From Anaeromyxobacter diazotrophicus (GTDB taxonomy: Bacteria; Myxococcota; Myxococcia; Myxococcales; Anaeromyxobacteraceae), in contig NZ_BJTG01000004.1 of assembly GCF_013340205.1 (NCBI RefSeq), forward strand, positions 124,001-188,000: a stretch of DNA of 64,000 nucleotides, read 5' to 3'. A model generated the notes under the pieces. That model saw only the letters and a program-made list of their open reading frames with translations, was not told the origin of the DNA and made no database searches. Shown here piece by piece: positions 8,467-16,672 of this stretch (the first letter of the stretch is position 1; every line of letters begins with the position of its first letter). Made by a program: the position numbers and the translations under genes.

Positions 8467-9528
8467 TCAGCGCGGCGGGGGAGGGGTGAGCGCCGCGAGC
8501 AGCGTCCGCGGATGGTAGAGGTCGCGGAGCGGCCCCGGCGCCGCCGGGACCGCGCCGAGCACCGCCTCGCGCCAGCGGGCGGGGATGGCGGCCTCGCCGT
8601 GCGCGGCGCCGGCGAGCGCGCCGGCGATGGCGCCGTTCGTGTCGGCGTCCCCGCCCCGGTTCACCGCGTCGACCAGGGCCTCCTCGAAGCTCGGCGCGTG
8701 GAGCAGCTCCCAGAAGGCGAGCCGGAACGCCACGCGCACGAAGCCCTGGGTGCGGTGCAGGTGGACGTCGCGGCCGTGGAGGCGCGGGTCCGGCTCCCCC
8801 GCGAGCGCGAGGTCCAGCTCGAGCGCCCGCGCCGCGCTCGCCACGTCGCGCGCGCCGGCGCCCTCCGCCCGCAGCGCCTCCGCGGCGAGCGGGAGCTCCC
8901 GGAGGGCGGCGTCGCGCATCGCCTCGGGCCGCGCGTCCGCCTCGATGGCCGCCGCCAGCGCCGCGTCGAAGGCGGCGCAGGCGAGGCGGCAGCGCGGGTC
9001 GAAGTGCGTGATGGCCGCGTCGGCCAGGGCCGCCGCGCGGCGCGCCCCGGCGCCGGCGAGGAGCACGGCGATGGGCGCGGTGCGCATCAGGGCGCCGTTC
9101 CCGGCCGGTCGGCGCGCGGCGCGCTTCCACAGCTCGAACCCGGCGCGCTGGGCGGGGCGGCCCTCGCGGATGGCGTTCAGCGCCGCGGCCGTCTGGGTGC
9201 CGATGTCGAACGCGGCCTCCTGCCAGGCCACGTAGCGCGACGCGACGTCGTCGCAGTCGAAGCCTCCCCGTGCCTGCAGCGAGGCGGCCAGGCAGCAGGC
9301 CATCTGCGTGTCGTCGGTGACCTGGCCCGCCACGAGCCGGAATGGGCCGCCGCCGAGGATCTCGCGGTGTGGGCCGCGGGCGAGGGTAGGGAAGGGCGGT
9401 GCCCTGGGCTCGCTGAACTCGAGCGTGGTGCCCAGCGCGTCACCGACCGCCAATCCGAGGAGCGCCCCCCGCGAGCGCTCCTGGGACGGCGGCGGCGACG
9501 GCTGAGCCCCCGCATCCTGCGAGACCAT
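8467..9528 (-). CDS. ADP-ribosylglycohydrolase family protein
   Basis: 353 residues from the ATG at 9528, the first start before the conserved GLAVGDALG segment; the Shine-Dalgarno sequence is weak. Family motifs for the dinuclear metal site are present: TDDTQM at 71-76, NGALMR at 144-149 and GGDADTNGA at 292-300. These enzymes remove ADP-ribose from proteins or small molecules (the DraG/ARH fold). There is no nitrogenase, DraT or other ADP-ribosyltransferase in this window, so the substrate is unknown. The length is typical of bacterial members. It is likely cytoplasmic, since no signal peptide is seen. Confidence 0.85.
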   Translation of the reverse strand: MVSQDAGAQPSPPPSQERSRGALLGLAVGDALGTTLEFSEPRAPPFPTLARGPHREILGGGPFRLVAGQVTDDTQMACCLAASLQARGGFDCDDVASRYVAWQEAAFDIGTQTAAALNAIREGRPAQRAGFELWKRAARRPAGNGALMRTAPIAVLLAGAGARRAAALADAAITHFDPRCRLACAAFDAALAAAIEADARPEAMRDAALRELPLAAEALRAEGAGARDVASAARALELDLALAGEPDPRLHGRDVHLHRTQGFVRVAFRLAFWELLHAPSFEEALVDAVNRGGDADTNGAIAGALAGAAHGEAAIPARWREAVLGAVPAAPGPLRDLYHPRTLLAALTPPPPR

Positions 9529-9599
9529 GAAGTTCGCTGTCAGCCCGAGCCGGCGGGCGACTGCTTGTGAGGAGGAGGTCGGAGGTGGCCCCCTTGTGA

Positions 9600-9618
9600 C
9601 TGCGGCAGGACGCCGCAG
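9600..9618 (-). terminator. Hairpin after the EAL gene
   Basis: CTGCGGC, a 5-nt loop, then GCCGCAG is a perfect 7-bp stem located 12-30 nt after the EAL stop codon. No U-tract follows on the minus strand. Confidence 0.4.
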
Positions 9619-9629
9619 CTGCGGGACGG

Positions 9630-10442
9630 CTACGCGGCGCGGGTCCGAAACTGGCCGCGGAACAGGAAGCCCTGCACTGCGTCCACCCCGAGCGCCGCGG
9701 CGAGCTCGAGCTGGGACTCGGTCTCCACGCCCTCGAGGATGGTGCGGGCGCCGAGCCGACGGGCGAGGCCCAGCAGCGCCTCCAGGATGGCGCGCTCGCG
9801 GGGGTCGCCCATCCGGCCGAGCCAGGAGGCATCGAGCTTCAGCACGTCGGCGTCCTTGAGGGTCTCGAGCGAGAGGAGCGCGTCGGGCGCCCCCACGTCG
9901 TCGAGCGCCACCGGCATCGAGCGCTCGCGCAGCGCGCTCACCAGCTCCCGGCCGTAGCGGGCGTCGGCGAAGCACATCGTCTCGATGACCTCCACCACCA
10001 CCGGCTGCTCCCGCGCCTGGATCACGTCGAGGAGCCCGTTCGCGCTGCCGTTCCGGCCCGCATGGAAGCTGTCGGGGTCCACGTTGAGGTGGAGGGGGCC
10101 GTCGGGGGCGTTCTCGATCTGGAACCGCTTCGTCTCCGCCTCCACGTACAGGAGGAGCGAGGGTTCCTCGTGCAGGCGCGCGAACACCGCGCCCGGCGAG
10201 ACGGGGCCGCCCTGCGCGTCGAAGAAGCGCGAGAGCGCCTCGTGTCCGATCGTCTCGCCGGTGTGCAGGTCCACGATGGGCTGGTACTCGACGGCGAAGC
10301 GGCGCCCGAGGACGAGCGCCAGAACGTCACACGAGCTCGGAACCGAGACGGGCAGCCTCGGGCGCCCGTCTTCCGCGAGGTGGCCGTGAGCACGGGCGCT
10401 TCCGAAGAGCTGTTCGTTCATGGAGGGGCGCACCTGGGTCAT
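9630..10442 (-). CDS. EAL-domain cyclic di-GMP phosphodiesterase, stand-alone
   Basis: 270 residues from the ATG at 10442, which has AGGCGG just upstream; an in-frame ATG at 10484 is possible but has no ribosome site. The EAL domain covers residues ~40-265. Catalytic and metal positions visible are E68 of EAL, N120 (LHLNVDP), E151, D181-D182, K202 (LKLD), E237 (EGVE) and Q257 (QGFLF). Loop 6, normally DDFGTG, reads DDVGAP, which may weaken dimerisation-dependent activity. No GGDEF, receiver or sensor domain is attached. It probably lowers cyclic di-GMP in the cytoplasm. Residues 1-40 show no known domain. Confidence 0.85.
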   Translation of the reverse strand: MTQVRPSMNEQLFGSARAHGHLAEDGRPRLPVSVPSSCDVLALVLGRRFAVEYQPIVDLHTGETIGHEALSRFFDAQGGPVSPGAVFARLHEEPSLLLYVEAETKRFQIENAPDGPLHLNVDPDSFHAGRNGSANGLLDVIQAREQPVVVEVIETMCFADARYGRELVSALRERSMPVALDDVGAPDALLSLETLKDADVLKLDASWLGRMGDPRERAILEALLGLARRLGARTILEGVETESQLELAAALGVDAVQGFLFRGQFRTRAA

Positions 10443-10564
10443 CCGCCTACACGTAGCATTATTGCGGCACGTGTGGGATGACACCAGAGACGCACAGTGG
10501 TCTGACGCGAGGTCCCGTCACCGCAAGAAACGCCTGCAGTGACGATGGCTTAGGCCCCAGGGCT

Positions 10565-11692
10565 TCAGTCCGCGACCACCCAGCCCACCGAGGCGGCGAC
10601 GGAGAGCGTGAAGCCTCCGACGCTCCCCCCCGCGCCGTCGGACGGACGGGTGAGGTCCGAGAGCCCGGTGAGCGTGAGGCCGACCGTCGATCGATTGCCC
10701 AGCCATTCGACGCCCACCCGGCCGCCGAGCGCTGGCATCATGTTGAGCGACGGCCGCTGAGCGGCGTCGAAGCCGCCGACGCCGAGGACGATCGCGTTGA
10801 AGCGGGGGCGGAGCGGGATGACGGTGCCGCCGCCCAGCAGGCCGAGCGTCCGGCCGGGGGTCTCGACGCTGACCGAGAGCAGGTAGCCGTCCTGGCGGGC
10901 CGTGAAGTAGAAGGCGGGCCCGCCCGACGCCCCCTGGCCGGCGCCGCTCGAGCCCGCGAAGCCGGCCGACAGGATGCGGGTGAACCGCCGGTCGCGATCC
11001 ACGGGCGAGTCCAGGTCGGCGGGGGTGGAGCGCGCGATCAGGGCGCCGGCCGCGGCCGGCGGGGCGGCGCCGCTCGCAGCGGGCGCGGCGACGCCGCTCG
11101 CGGCGGGGGCGGCGACCCCGCTCGTGGCGGGCGCGGCCGCGGCGAGGGCGGGGGCGGCGGCCGCGGGCGAAGCGGGCGCGCCGGCGGTGGGCGCGGCGGC
11201 CTGCGGCGGCGGCTCGGCCTTCGCCTGCATCATCGCGGGCGCGGGGGGCGGCTTCACCTCGTGGCACTGCCGGCAAGCCATCGGCCCGCGCTGCTGCTCG
11301 CGGTGGCAGCCGATGCACCGGTCGTGGGCGACGCGCGGCGTGAACTCGATCTTCGTGACCGGCCCCTTGCCGTGGCAGTCGGCGCAGTGCGCCTTGCGAG
11401 CCAGGTGAGCGCGGTGGTCGATGGTGACGGTGCCGAAGGAGCGGGTGGTGCGGACGACCTTCTCGGGCGGCGGAGCGAGCGCGGCCAGCGCCGCGTCGCG
11501 CAGCGCCTCGGCGCCTCCCGACGCGGAGAGCGCCTCGCCGAGCACGGCGCGATCCGGCACCGAGGTCGAGGCGGACAGCGCCGTGTCGCGCACGGCCTGC
11601 TGCGGTGCGCCGCCCGCACCGAGCGCCAAGGCCGCCAGCGTGGCGAGCAGCGAGACAGGCATCCACTCGAGCGTACAGCAACTCACCCCCAT
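10565..11692 (-). CDS. Triheme cytochrome c7-like domain fused by an Ala/Pro linker to a beta-rich domain
   Basis: 375 residues if it starts at the ATG at 11692; the ATG at 11662 (M11) puts the signal peptide (MPVSLLATLAALALGAG) at the true N-terminus and may be the real start. Three heme motifs form a compact c3/c7-like unit: CADCH 103-107, CIGCH 126-130 and CRQCH 140-144, preceded by the FGTV..DHRAH segment typical of such triheme domains. Residues 148-218 are a low-complexity Ala/Pro linker with repeats of AAPAASGV type. Residues ~235-375 alternate polar and hydrophobic residues with many glycines, like outer-membrane strands, but I do not recognise the family. It is secreted, and likely links heme electron transfer to the outer membrane; this last point is inference. 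Confidence 0.75.
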   Translation of the reverse strand: MGVSCCTLEWMPVSLLATLAALALGAGGAPQQAVRDTALSASTSVPDRAVLGEALSASGGAEALRDAALAALAPPPEKVVRTTRSFGTVTIDHRAHLARKAHCADCHGKGPVTKIEFTPRVAHDRCIGCHREQQRGPMACRQCHEVKPPPAPAMMQAKAEPPPQAAAPTAGAPASPAAAAPALAAAAPATSGVAAPAASGVAAPAASGAAPPAAAGALIARSTPADLDSPVDRDRRFTRILSAGFAGSSGAGQGASGGPAFYFTARQDGYLLSVSVETPGRTLGLLGGGTVIPLRPRFNAIVLGVGGFDAAQRPSLNMMPALGGRVGVEWLGNRSTVGLTLTGLSDLTRPSDGAGGSVGGFTLSVAASVGWVVAD

Positions 11693-11773
11693 CTGGGAAA
11701 TGGGGCGGCTGGTTCGGTGGGTGGCGCGGGACAGACCCTGCGCCCGGGTGCGCGTCAGTGCCCGGGGAGGGCG

Positions 11774-12289
11774 TCAGGGCGGGGCCGCGGCGAGCATCCG
11801 CGCCGCGGCGCCGGGGTCGACGCGCTGCACCAGCGCCAGCTCGAGGTCGATGGCGCGCGCCTCGTCCTCGGCCGGATCGTCGGGGTGAGCCTGGATGGAG
11901 ACGTAGCGCACGATCGAGGTGCCGCGCCCGAGGTCGGTGCCCTGCACGCGGAAGCGCCGGCGCTCGCCGTCCGCGTTCGACTCGGCCACCCAGCGGCCTC
12001 CGCCGTCCTCGCGCGTCTCGAAGCCCTTGCTGAGGAGCTGGCCCCAGGTGTTCTGCTCGGGCTGTCCGACGGTCGCGCGGTCGCGTCCGACGAGCTGCAC
12101 ACCGCGCTCGGAGAGGACCCGCAGCGCGTCTGGCCACACCGCCGCCAGCGGGCGCGGGAGCTGGTACCCGTTCAGCTCGCGGCGAAGCGCCGACTCGCGC
12201 TTCGCGCCCGCGAGGGAGGCGCAGGAGAGCGCGAGCGAGGCGAGCAGGGCGAGCGCGAGGAGGGCGCTCGGGTTCCGGAGGCGGGGCAT
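11774..12289 (-). CDS. Putative lipoprotein, unknown function
   Basis: 171 residues. The ATG at 12289 has AGGAG nine bases upstream. The N-terminus is a signal peptide ending at a non-canonical lipobox (A-L-S-C23). The mature part (residues ~35-165) has alternating strands and helices with a TWGQLLSKGFETRED segment, slightly reminiscent of BamC/NlpB-type lipoproteins, but the match is not firm. It lies 98 bp downstream of the hybrid kinase stop and 81 bp upstream of the cytochrome-fusion gene, all on the minus strand. Probably located in the cell envelope. Confidence 0.65.
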   Translation of the reverse strand: MPRLRNPSALLALALLASLALSCASLAGAKRESALRRELNGYQLPRPLAAVWPDALRVLSERGVQLVGRDRATVGQPEQNTWGQLLSKGFETREDGGGRWVAESNADGERRRFRVQGTDLGRGTSIVRYVSIQAHPDDPAEDEARAIDLELALVQRVDPGAAARMLAAAPP

Positions 12290-12387
12290 CGGGGCGAGCT
12301 CCTGATCGGGACGGGGCGAGTCTACCGCTCGCGCCGGGCGGCGCCAGTTCGGGCGCGCGGCGGTATCGGGCGCTGTCGGCCGGCGGC

Positions 12388-13926
12388 TCACCGACGTCCG
12401 TCGGCGCGGCGCAGGACGTCCTCGACGGCGCGCAGGCCGATGGGCTTCGTGAGGTGAAAGTCGAACCCCGCGTCGAGGGAGCGCTGGCGGTCCTCCGGCT
12501 GCCCGTACCCCGTCGCGGCGACGAGGAAGGGCGCCCTCCCCAGCGCGCTCCGGATGCGGCGCGCCACCTCGTACCCGTCGAGCTGGGGCAGGCCGATGTC
12601 GACCAGGATCACCTCGAAGGGCTCGGCGAGCGCCTGGGCGACGGCGCTCGGGCCGTCGGAGGCGACCCGGACCTCCTGGCCCAGGCCCTCGAGGCACATC
12701 TGCATCACGGCGCGGTTGTCCTCTCCGTCGTCCACCACCAGCACCCGGCGGCGGCGCAGGGGCGGCGCGCGCTGGGCGCCGGCGGCGGGCGCTTCCTGCC
12801 CGGCGGGCAGGAGTGGCAGGCGCGCGGTGAAGGTCGAGCCGCGCCCGACGCCGGCGCTCTCGACCGTGATGGCGCCGCCGTGCATGGCCACGAGCGTCCG
12901 CGTCACGGTGAGCCCGAGCCCGAGCCCGCCCTGCGAGCGGTCGAGCGTGGTGGGCACCTGCATGAAGAGGTCGAAGACGTGCGCCAGGTGGTCAGGGGCG
13001 ATCCCGATCCCGTCGTCGCGCACCACGAGGACCGCGTCGGAGCCGTCGCGGGCGAGGGCCACCTCCACGTGCCCGCCGGGCGCCGTGTACTTGATGGCGT
13101 TGCGGACGAGGTTCGCGACCACCTGCTCGAGCCGCGCCGGGTCGCCCTCCACGGCGAGCGGCTCGCCCGGCGGCCGGAACGCGAACGCGACCGGGCGCGC
13201 GGCGGCGACCGGCTCCAGGGCCTCGAGCGAGCGCGTCACGAGCTCCCCCAGGTCGAGCGGGCGTCGCTCGAGGGTGATCTTCCCGGAGGTGACGCGCGCG
13301 ACGTCGAGCAGGTCGTCCACCAGCCGCCCGAGCTGCGCGGCCTGCCGCTGCACCACCCCGAGCTGCCGCGCGTCGGCGCCGCCCTTGCGCTCCATGACCT
13401 GCGCCGCGAGCGTGATGGCGCCGAGCGGGTTGCGGAGCTCGTGGCCCAGCATGGCGAGGAACTGGTCGCGTGCGGTCATCGAGCGCCGCTGCGCGGCGAG
13501 GACGTCGCGGGCGGCGTACTGGCGCCGGCGCGCGCGCAGCGCGGCGCGGGCGGCGCTCACGAGCATCATGCGGCGGAGCGGGCGGTCGAGCAGGGTGACG
13601 TTGCCGAGCGTGCCGAGCCGCGCCAGCGCCGGGCCGCGCAGGTCGAGCGGGCCGCCCTGGCTCGTGAAGATCAGTACCGGGAGGTCCGACCAGGGCGGCT
13701 GCCGCGCCACCCAGGCCGTGAGCAGGGCCGCCTGCGCCGGGGACAGCACCTCCTCGGCGAGGAGGGCGGCGCCGGCCCCGGCCTCGAGCGCCTCGCACAG
13801 GGGCGCCATCCCGCGGCACGCCTCCCCCTCCAGGCCCGCCCCCCGCAGCACCTCCAGCGCCAGCTCCGCGTCGCGCCCGGTGGGCGCCAGGACGAGCAGC
13901 CGCTCCGAGCTGGCCTCCTCGTTCAC
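12388..13926 (-). CDS. Hybrid histidine kinase with C-terminal receiver domain
   Basis: 512 residues from a GTG at 13926, whose GTGA overlaps the stop of the KaiC gene, so the two are translationally coupled. Residues ~9-130 look like a degenerate receiver without a clear acceptor Asp. HisKA has H162 in the MLGHELRNPLGAI box. The ATPase domain shows N276, DDGIGI at 304-309 and GGLGLGL. A C-terminal receiver (394-510) has D399/D400, acceptor D443 (ILVDIG) and LTKPI. No membrane segment is visible, so it is a soluble kinase. It probably works with the KaiC-like ATPase, as in the many bacterial KaiC-kinase pairs; the input signal is unknown. Confidence 0.88.
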   Translation of the reverse strand: MNEEASSERLLVLAPTGRDAELALEVLRGAGLEGEACRGMAPLCEALEAGAGAALLAEEVLSPAQAALLTAWVARQPPWSDLPVLIFTSQGGPLDLRGPALARLGTLGNVTLLDRPLRRMMLVSAARAALRARRRQYAARDVLAAQRRSMTARDQFLAMLGHELRNPLGAITLAAQVMERKGGADARQLGVVQRQAAQLGRLVDDLLDVARVTSGKITLERRPLDLGELVTRSLEALEPVAAARPVAFAFRPPGEPLAVEGDPARLEQVVANLVRNAIKYTAPGGHVEVALARDGSDAVLVVRDDGIGIAPDHLAHVFDLFMQVPTTLDRSQGGLGLGLTVTRTLVAMHGGAITVESAGVGRGSTFTARLPLLPAGQEAPAAGAQRAPPLRRRRVLVVDDGEDNRAVMQMCLEGLGQEVRVASDGPSAVAQALAEPFEVILVDIGLPQLDGYEVARRIRSALGRAPFLVAATGYGQPEDRQRSLDAGFDFHLTKPIGLRAVEDVLRRADGRR

Positions 13927-15398
13927 TCCGCCTCGCCCGGCCGCCCGCCGGCCTCGCGCGGGAGCGGCACGCCGGTGAGGACGCCGCGCAGATGGGAGAG
14001 CGGCTCGCCCAGCGCGACGCCGCTCGAGGAGAGGAGGTACTCGCGGATGGTCGTCTCGTGCGCTCCGGTGCGCTTCTTCATGACGGAGATGGCCTTGCGG
14101 ACCGCGCCCTCCACCTCGAAGAACCGGAGCAGCACCACCGTGTCGGAGAGGTAGCTCACGTCGGCGGGGGAGCTGAGCTCCTCGCCGAGGAGGCCGTGCT
14201 GCGCCACGAGCAGGAGCGCCATGACGCCCTTCTGCGCGAGGTAGGCGAGCAGCTCGTGCAGCTGCAGGATGAGGAAGCTCTCGTCGGGCATCGCCTGCAG
14301 GAAGCCGTTCAGGCTGTCGATGATCACCATCCGCGCCCCATGCTCGTCCACGGCGCGGCGGACCTGGTGCACGAACTCGCCGGGCGCGAGCTCCGCGGGA
14401 TCGACCTGCTGGAGGCTGAGGAGGCCCGACGCGAGCGCGCTGTCGAGCTCCATCCCGAGCGAGCGGGCGCGCGCGAGCATGGTCGCGCGGCTTTCGTCGA
14501 ACGCGAACACCGCGACCCGCTCGCCGCGCTGCGCCGCGCGGCGCGCGTAGAGCGTGCCGAGCGAGGACTTCCCGGAGCCCGACGGCCCCATGACGAGCGT
14601 GCTCGTGCCGCGCGCGAGCCCGCCGCCGAGCAGCGCGTCGAGGGCGGGGAGCCCGCTCGGGAACGCCTTCTCGTCGAGGCTCCCCCGGTGCTCGGCGGCG
14701 ACCAGCCGCGGGAAGACCTGGAGGCCGCCCGTGCGGATGACGAAGTCGTGATAGCCGCCGCGGTAAGCCACCCCCCGCATCTTGAGCACCCGGAGCCGCC
14801 GCCGCTCGGCGCCGAAGGCGGGGTGGAGCTGCTCCATGGTGAGCACGCCGTGGGCGAGGCTCTGCAGGAGGACGTCGGGCGCGTCGGGGGAAGGGTTGTC
14901 CACCAGCAGGATGGTGCGATCCGCGACGGCGAGCTCGCTCTTCAGAGCCAGGATCTCGCGCCGGTAGCGGAGCCCGTTCTGAGCCAGGAGCCGGAGCTCG
15001 GTGCAGGAGTCCAGCACGACGCGGGAGGGCTTCACCCGCTCGACTTCGCTCAGGATGCGCCGCATGCGCTCGCCGAGCTCCACCTCGGAGGGGTGGAAGA
15101 GGGTGTTCTCCTCGGGCGCGTCCTCGGCCAGCTCGAGCACGTCGAGCGCATCGAGGGACCAGCCATGGGAGCGCGCCACGGCGACGAGCTCCTCGCGCGT
15201 CTCGGACATCGAGATGTAGAGCGCGCGCTCCCCGCGCGCGAGGCCGGCCAGCAGGAACTGCAGCCCGAGCGTCGTCTTGCCCGCGCCGGGGGTTCCCTGC
15301 AGGAGGTAGAGGCGCCGGCTGGGGAAGCCGCCGCCCAGGACGTCGTCCAGACCCGGGATGCCTGAGGTGCACCTGGGAGAGGAGCCTGCGTCGGGCAT
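13923..15398 (-). CDS. Double-domain KaiC-like ATPase
   Basis: 491 residues from the ATG at 15398. There are two RecA/KaiC domains. Domain 1 has Walker A GTPGAGKT at 35-42; domain 2 has GPSGSGKS at 271-278 and the DE pair 301-302 at the catalytic-glutamate position, while domain 1 has SE (65-66) there. KaiC-family proteins bind and hydrolyse ATP, often as hexamers, and in non-cyanobacteria pair with histidine kinases in signalling. No KaiA or KaiB is present in the window, so a clock role is not supported. The downstream hybrid kinase overlaps its stop by 4 bp, which suggests a functional pair. Confidence 0.9.
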   Translation of the reverse strand: MPDAGSSPRCTSGIPGLDDVLGGGFPSRRLYLLQGTPGAGKTTLGLQFLLAGLARGERALYISMSETREELVAVARSHGWSLDALDVLELAEDAPEENTLFHPSEVELGERMRRILSEVERVKPSRVVLDSCTELRLLAQNGLRYRREILALKSELAVADRTILLVDNPSPDAPDVLLQSLAHGVLTMEQLHPAFGAERRRLRVLKMRGVAYRGGYHDFVIRTGGLQVFPRLVAAEHRGSLDEKAFPSGLPALDALLGGGLARGTSTLVMGPSGSGKSSLGTLYARRAAQRGERVAVFAFDESRATMLARARSLGMELDSALASGLLSLQQVDPAELAPGEFVHQVRRAVDEHGARMVIIDSLNGFLQAMPDESFLILQLHELLAYLAQKGVMALLLVAQHGLLGEELSSPADVSYLSDTVVLLRFFEVEGAVRKAISVMKKRTGAHETTIREYLLSSSGVALGEPLSHLRGVLTGVPLPREAGGRPGEAE

Positions 15399-15636
15399 GT
15401 TCGCTCGTTCCGTTCTCGTTGGACCACCCGGCGGCCGGGCGGGCCATGAGAGGCCACCCCCTTCTTTAGCTCGCCCATCCGGTGGAATCGACTCTCCTGC
15501 GGGAGGCTGGCGAGCGGGGCGGGAGCGGCAGGCCGCGCACTCACGGCGTGCATGCACCGCGGGCGCCGCGTTCCGGGCGGGGCGGGTCCCTCGGCGCGGT
15601 TGCGGGGCGGGCCTCGCGGTGCTTTGTACCGCTCCC

Positions 15637-16590
15637 ATGAGAGCTTTCGCGCGCTTCGCCTGGGCGGTCCTCGCGTACGACGTGGCCGTGATCGCCTGGG
15701 GCGCCCTCGTGCGGGCCACCGGCTCCGGCGCCGGGTGCGGGCAGCACTGGCCGCTCTGCAATGGGGAGGTGGTGCCGCGGGCGCCGGGCGCGGAGATGGC
15801 GGTCGAGTTCACCCACCGCGCGACGAGCGGGATCGCGCTGGTGCTGGTGGTGGCGCTCTTCGTCTGGGCGCGGCGGGCGCTGCCGCGCGGGCACGCGGCG
15901 CGGCGGGCCGCCGCGGCCTCGCTCGCCTTCATGGTCGCCGAGGCGCTGCTCGGCGCGGGGTTGGTGCTCTTCGGCTGGGTGGCGAAGGACGCCTCGGCCG
16001 GCCGCGGCTTCGCCATGGCGCTCCACCTCGCGAACACCTTCTTCCTGCTCGCGTCCCTGGCGCTCACCGCCGGGTGGGCGGACTCCAGCGGGAAGCTCGC
16101 CCTGCGCCGTGACACCCTCTCGCGCCTCGCCGCGCTGGGCGCGGTGGCGCTTCTCCTCGCCGGCGTCTCGGGCGCGGTGGCCGCGCTCGGAGACACGCTC
16201 TTCCCGGCGGTGAGCTTCGCGGCGGGGCTGCGCGAGGAGCTGTCCGGCGGCGCGCACGTCCTCCTGCGGCTGCGGGTGGCGCACCCGTTCGCCGCGCTGG
16301 CGGCGGCCGGGGTCCTCCTCGGCGCGGCGGCGGTCGCGCTGCGGCCGGAGGGGCACCCGCGGGCCCGCCGGGCGGCCCTGGCGCTGGCGGCCCTGGTGGT
16401 GGTGGAGTTCGCCGCGGGCGTGGTGAACCTGCTCCTCCTCGCCCCGGTGGCGATGCAGGTGGTCCACCTCGTCCTGGCCGACCTCACCTGGATCGCGCTG
16501 GTCCTCACCGCCGGCTGGAGCGCGCTCCCGGACGCCCGCTCGCGCGAGGTGGCGGCGCCCGCGCGGCAGCCCGCTCCCGCGGCAGGGTGA
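15637..16590 (+). CDS. ctaA: Heme A synthase (CtaA/COX15)
   Basis: 317 residues with eight predicted hydrophobic segments. The first loop holds the Cys pair C34 and C41 (CGQHWPLC), as in Bacillus-type CtaA, and the EFTHR motif at 57-61 has the catalytic Glu and a heme-ligand His. Further His occur in ALHLANTFF, RVAHPF and VVHLV, giving the four-His pattern of the internally duplicated family. It converts heme O to heme A in the inner membrane for aa3-type oxidases. The ATG at 15637 lacks a strong ribosome site; it matches the family's N-terminus. No ctaB or oxidase subunits are nearby. It is divergent from the KaiC gene across 238 bp. Confidence 0.88.
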   Translation: MRAFARFAWAVLAYDVAVIAWGALVRATGSGAGCGQHWPLCNGEVVPRAPGAEMAVEFTHRATSGIALVLVVALFVWARRALPRGHAARRAAAASLAFMVAEALLGAGLVLFGWVAKDASAGRGFAMALHLANTFFLLASLALTAGWADSSGKLALRRDTLSRLAALGAVALLLAGVSGAVAALGDTLFPAVSFAAGLREELSGGAHVLLRLRVAHPFAALAAAGVLLGAAAVALRPEGHPRARRAALALAALVVVEFAAGVVNLLLLAPVAMQVVHLVLADLTWIALVLTAGWSALPDARSREVAAPARQPAPAAG

Positions 16591-16672
16591 AGGGCTCGCC
16601 CGGCGGAACTAGCTTCGGGGGATGCGACCTCTCCCCCTGACGCCCGCCGTCTCGCTCGCCTGAGGACCAGCC

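Noticed and set aside
8467-9528. DraG of nitrogen fixation
   Set aside because: The family is right but there is no nif, draT or glnB gene in the window, so the specific name is not supported.
11743-11766. CCGGG-rich dyad after the small lipoprotein gene
   Set aside because: Six-base arms with a 12-base loop and no U-tract are not enough in such GC-rich DNA.
13923-15398. A circadian clock locus based on the KaiC gene
   Set aside because: No kaiA or kaiB is present and the partner is a hybrid kinase.
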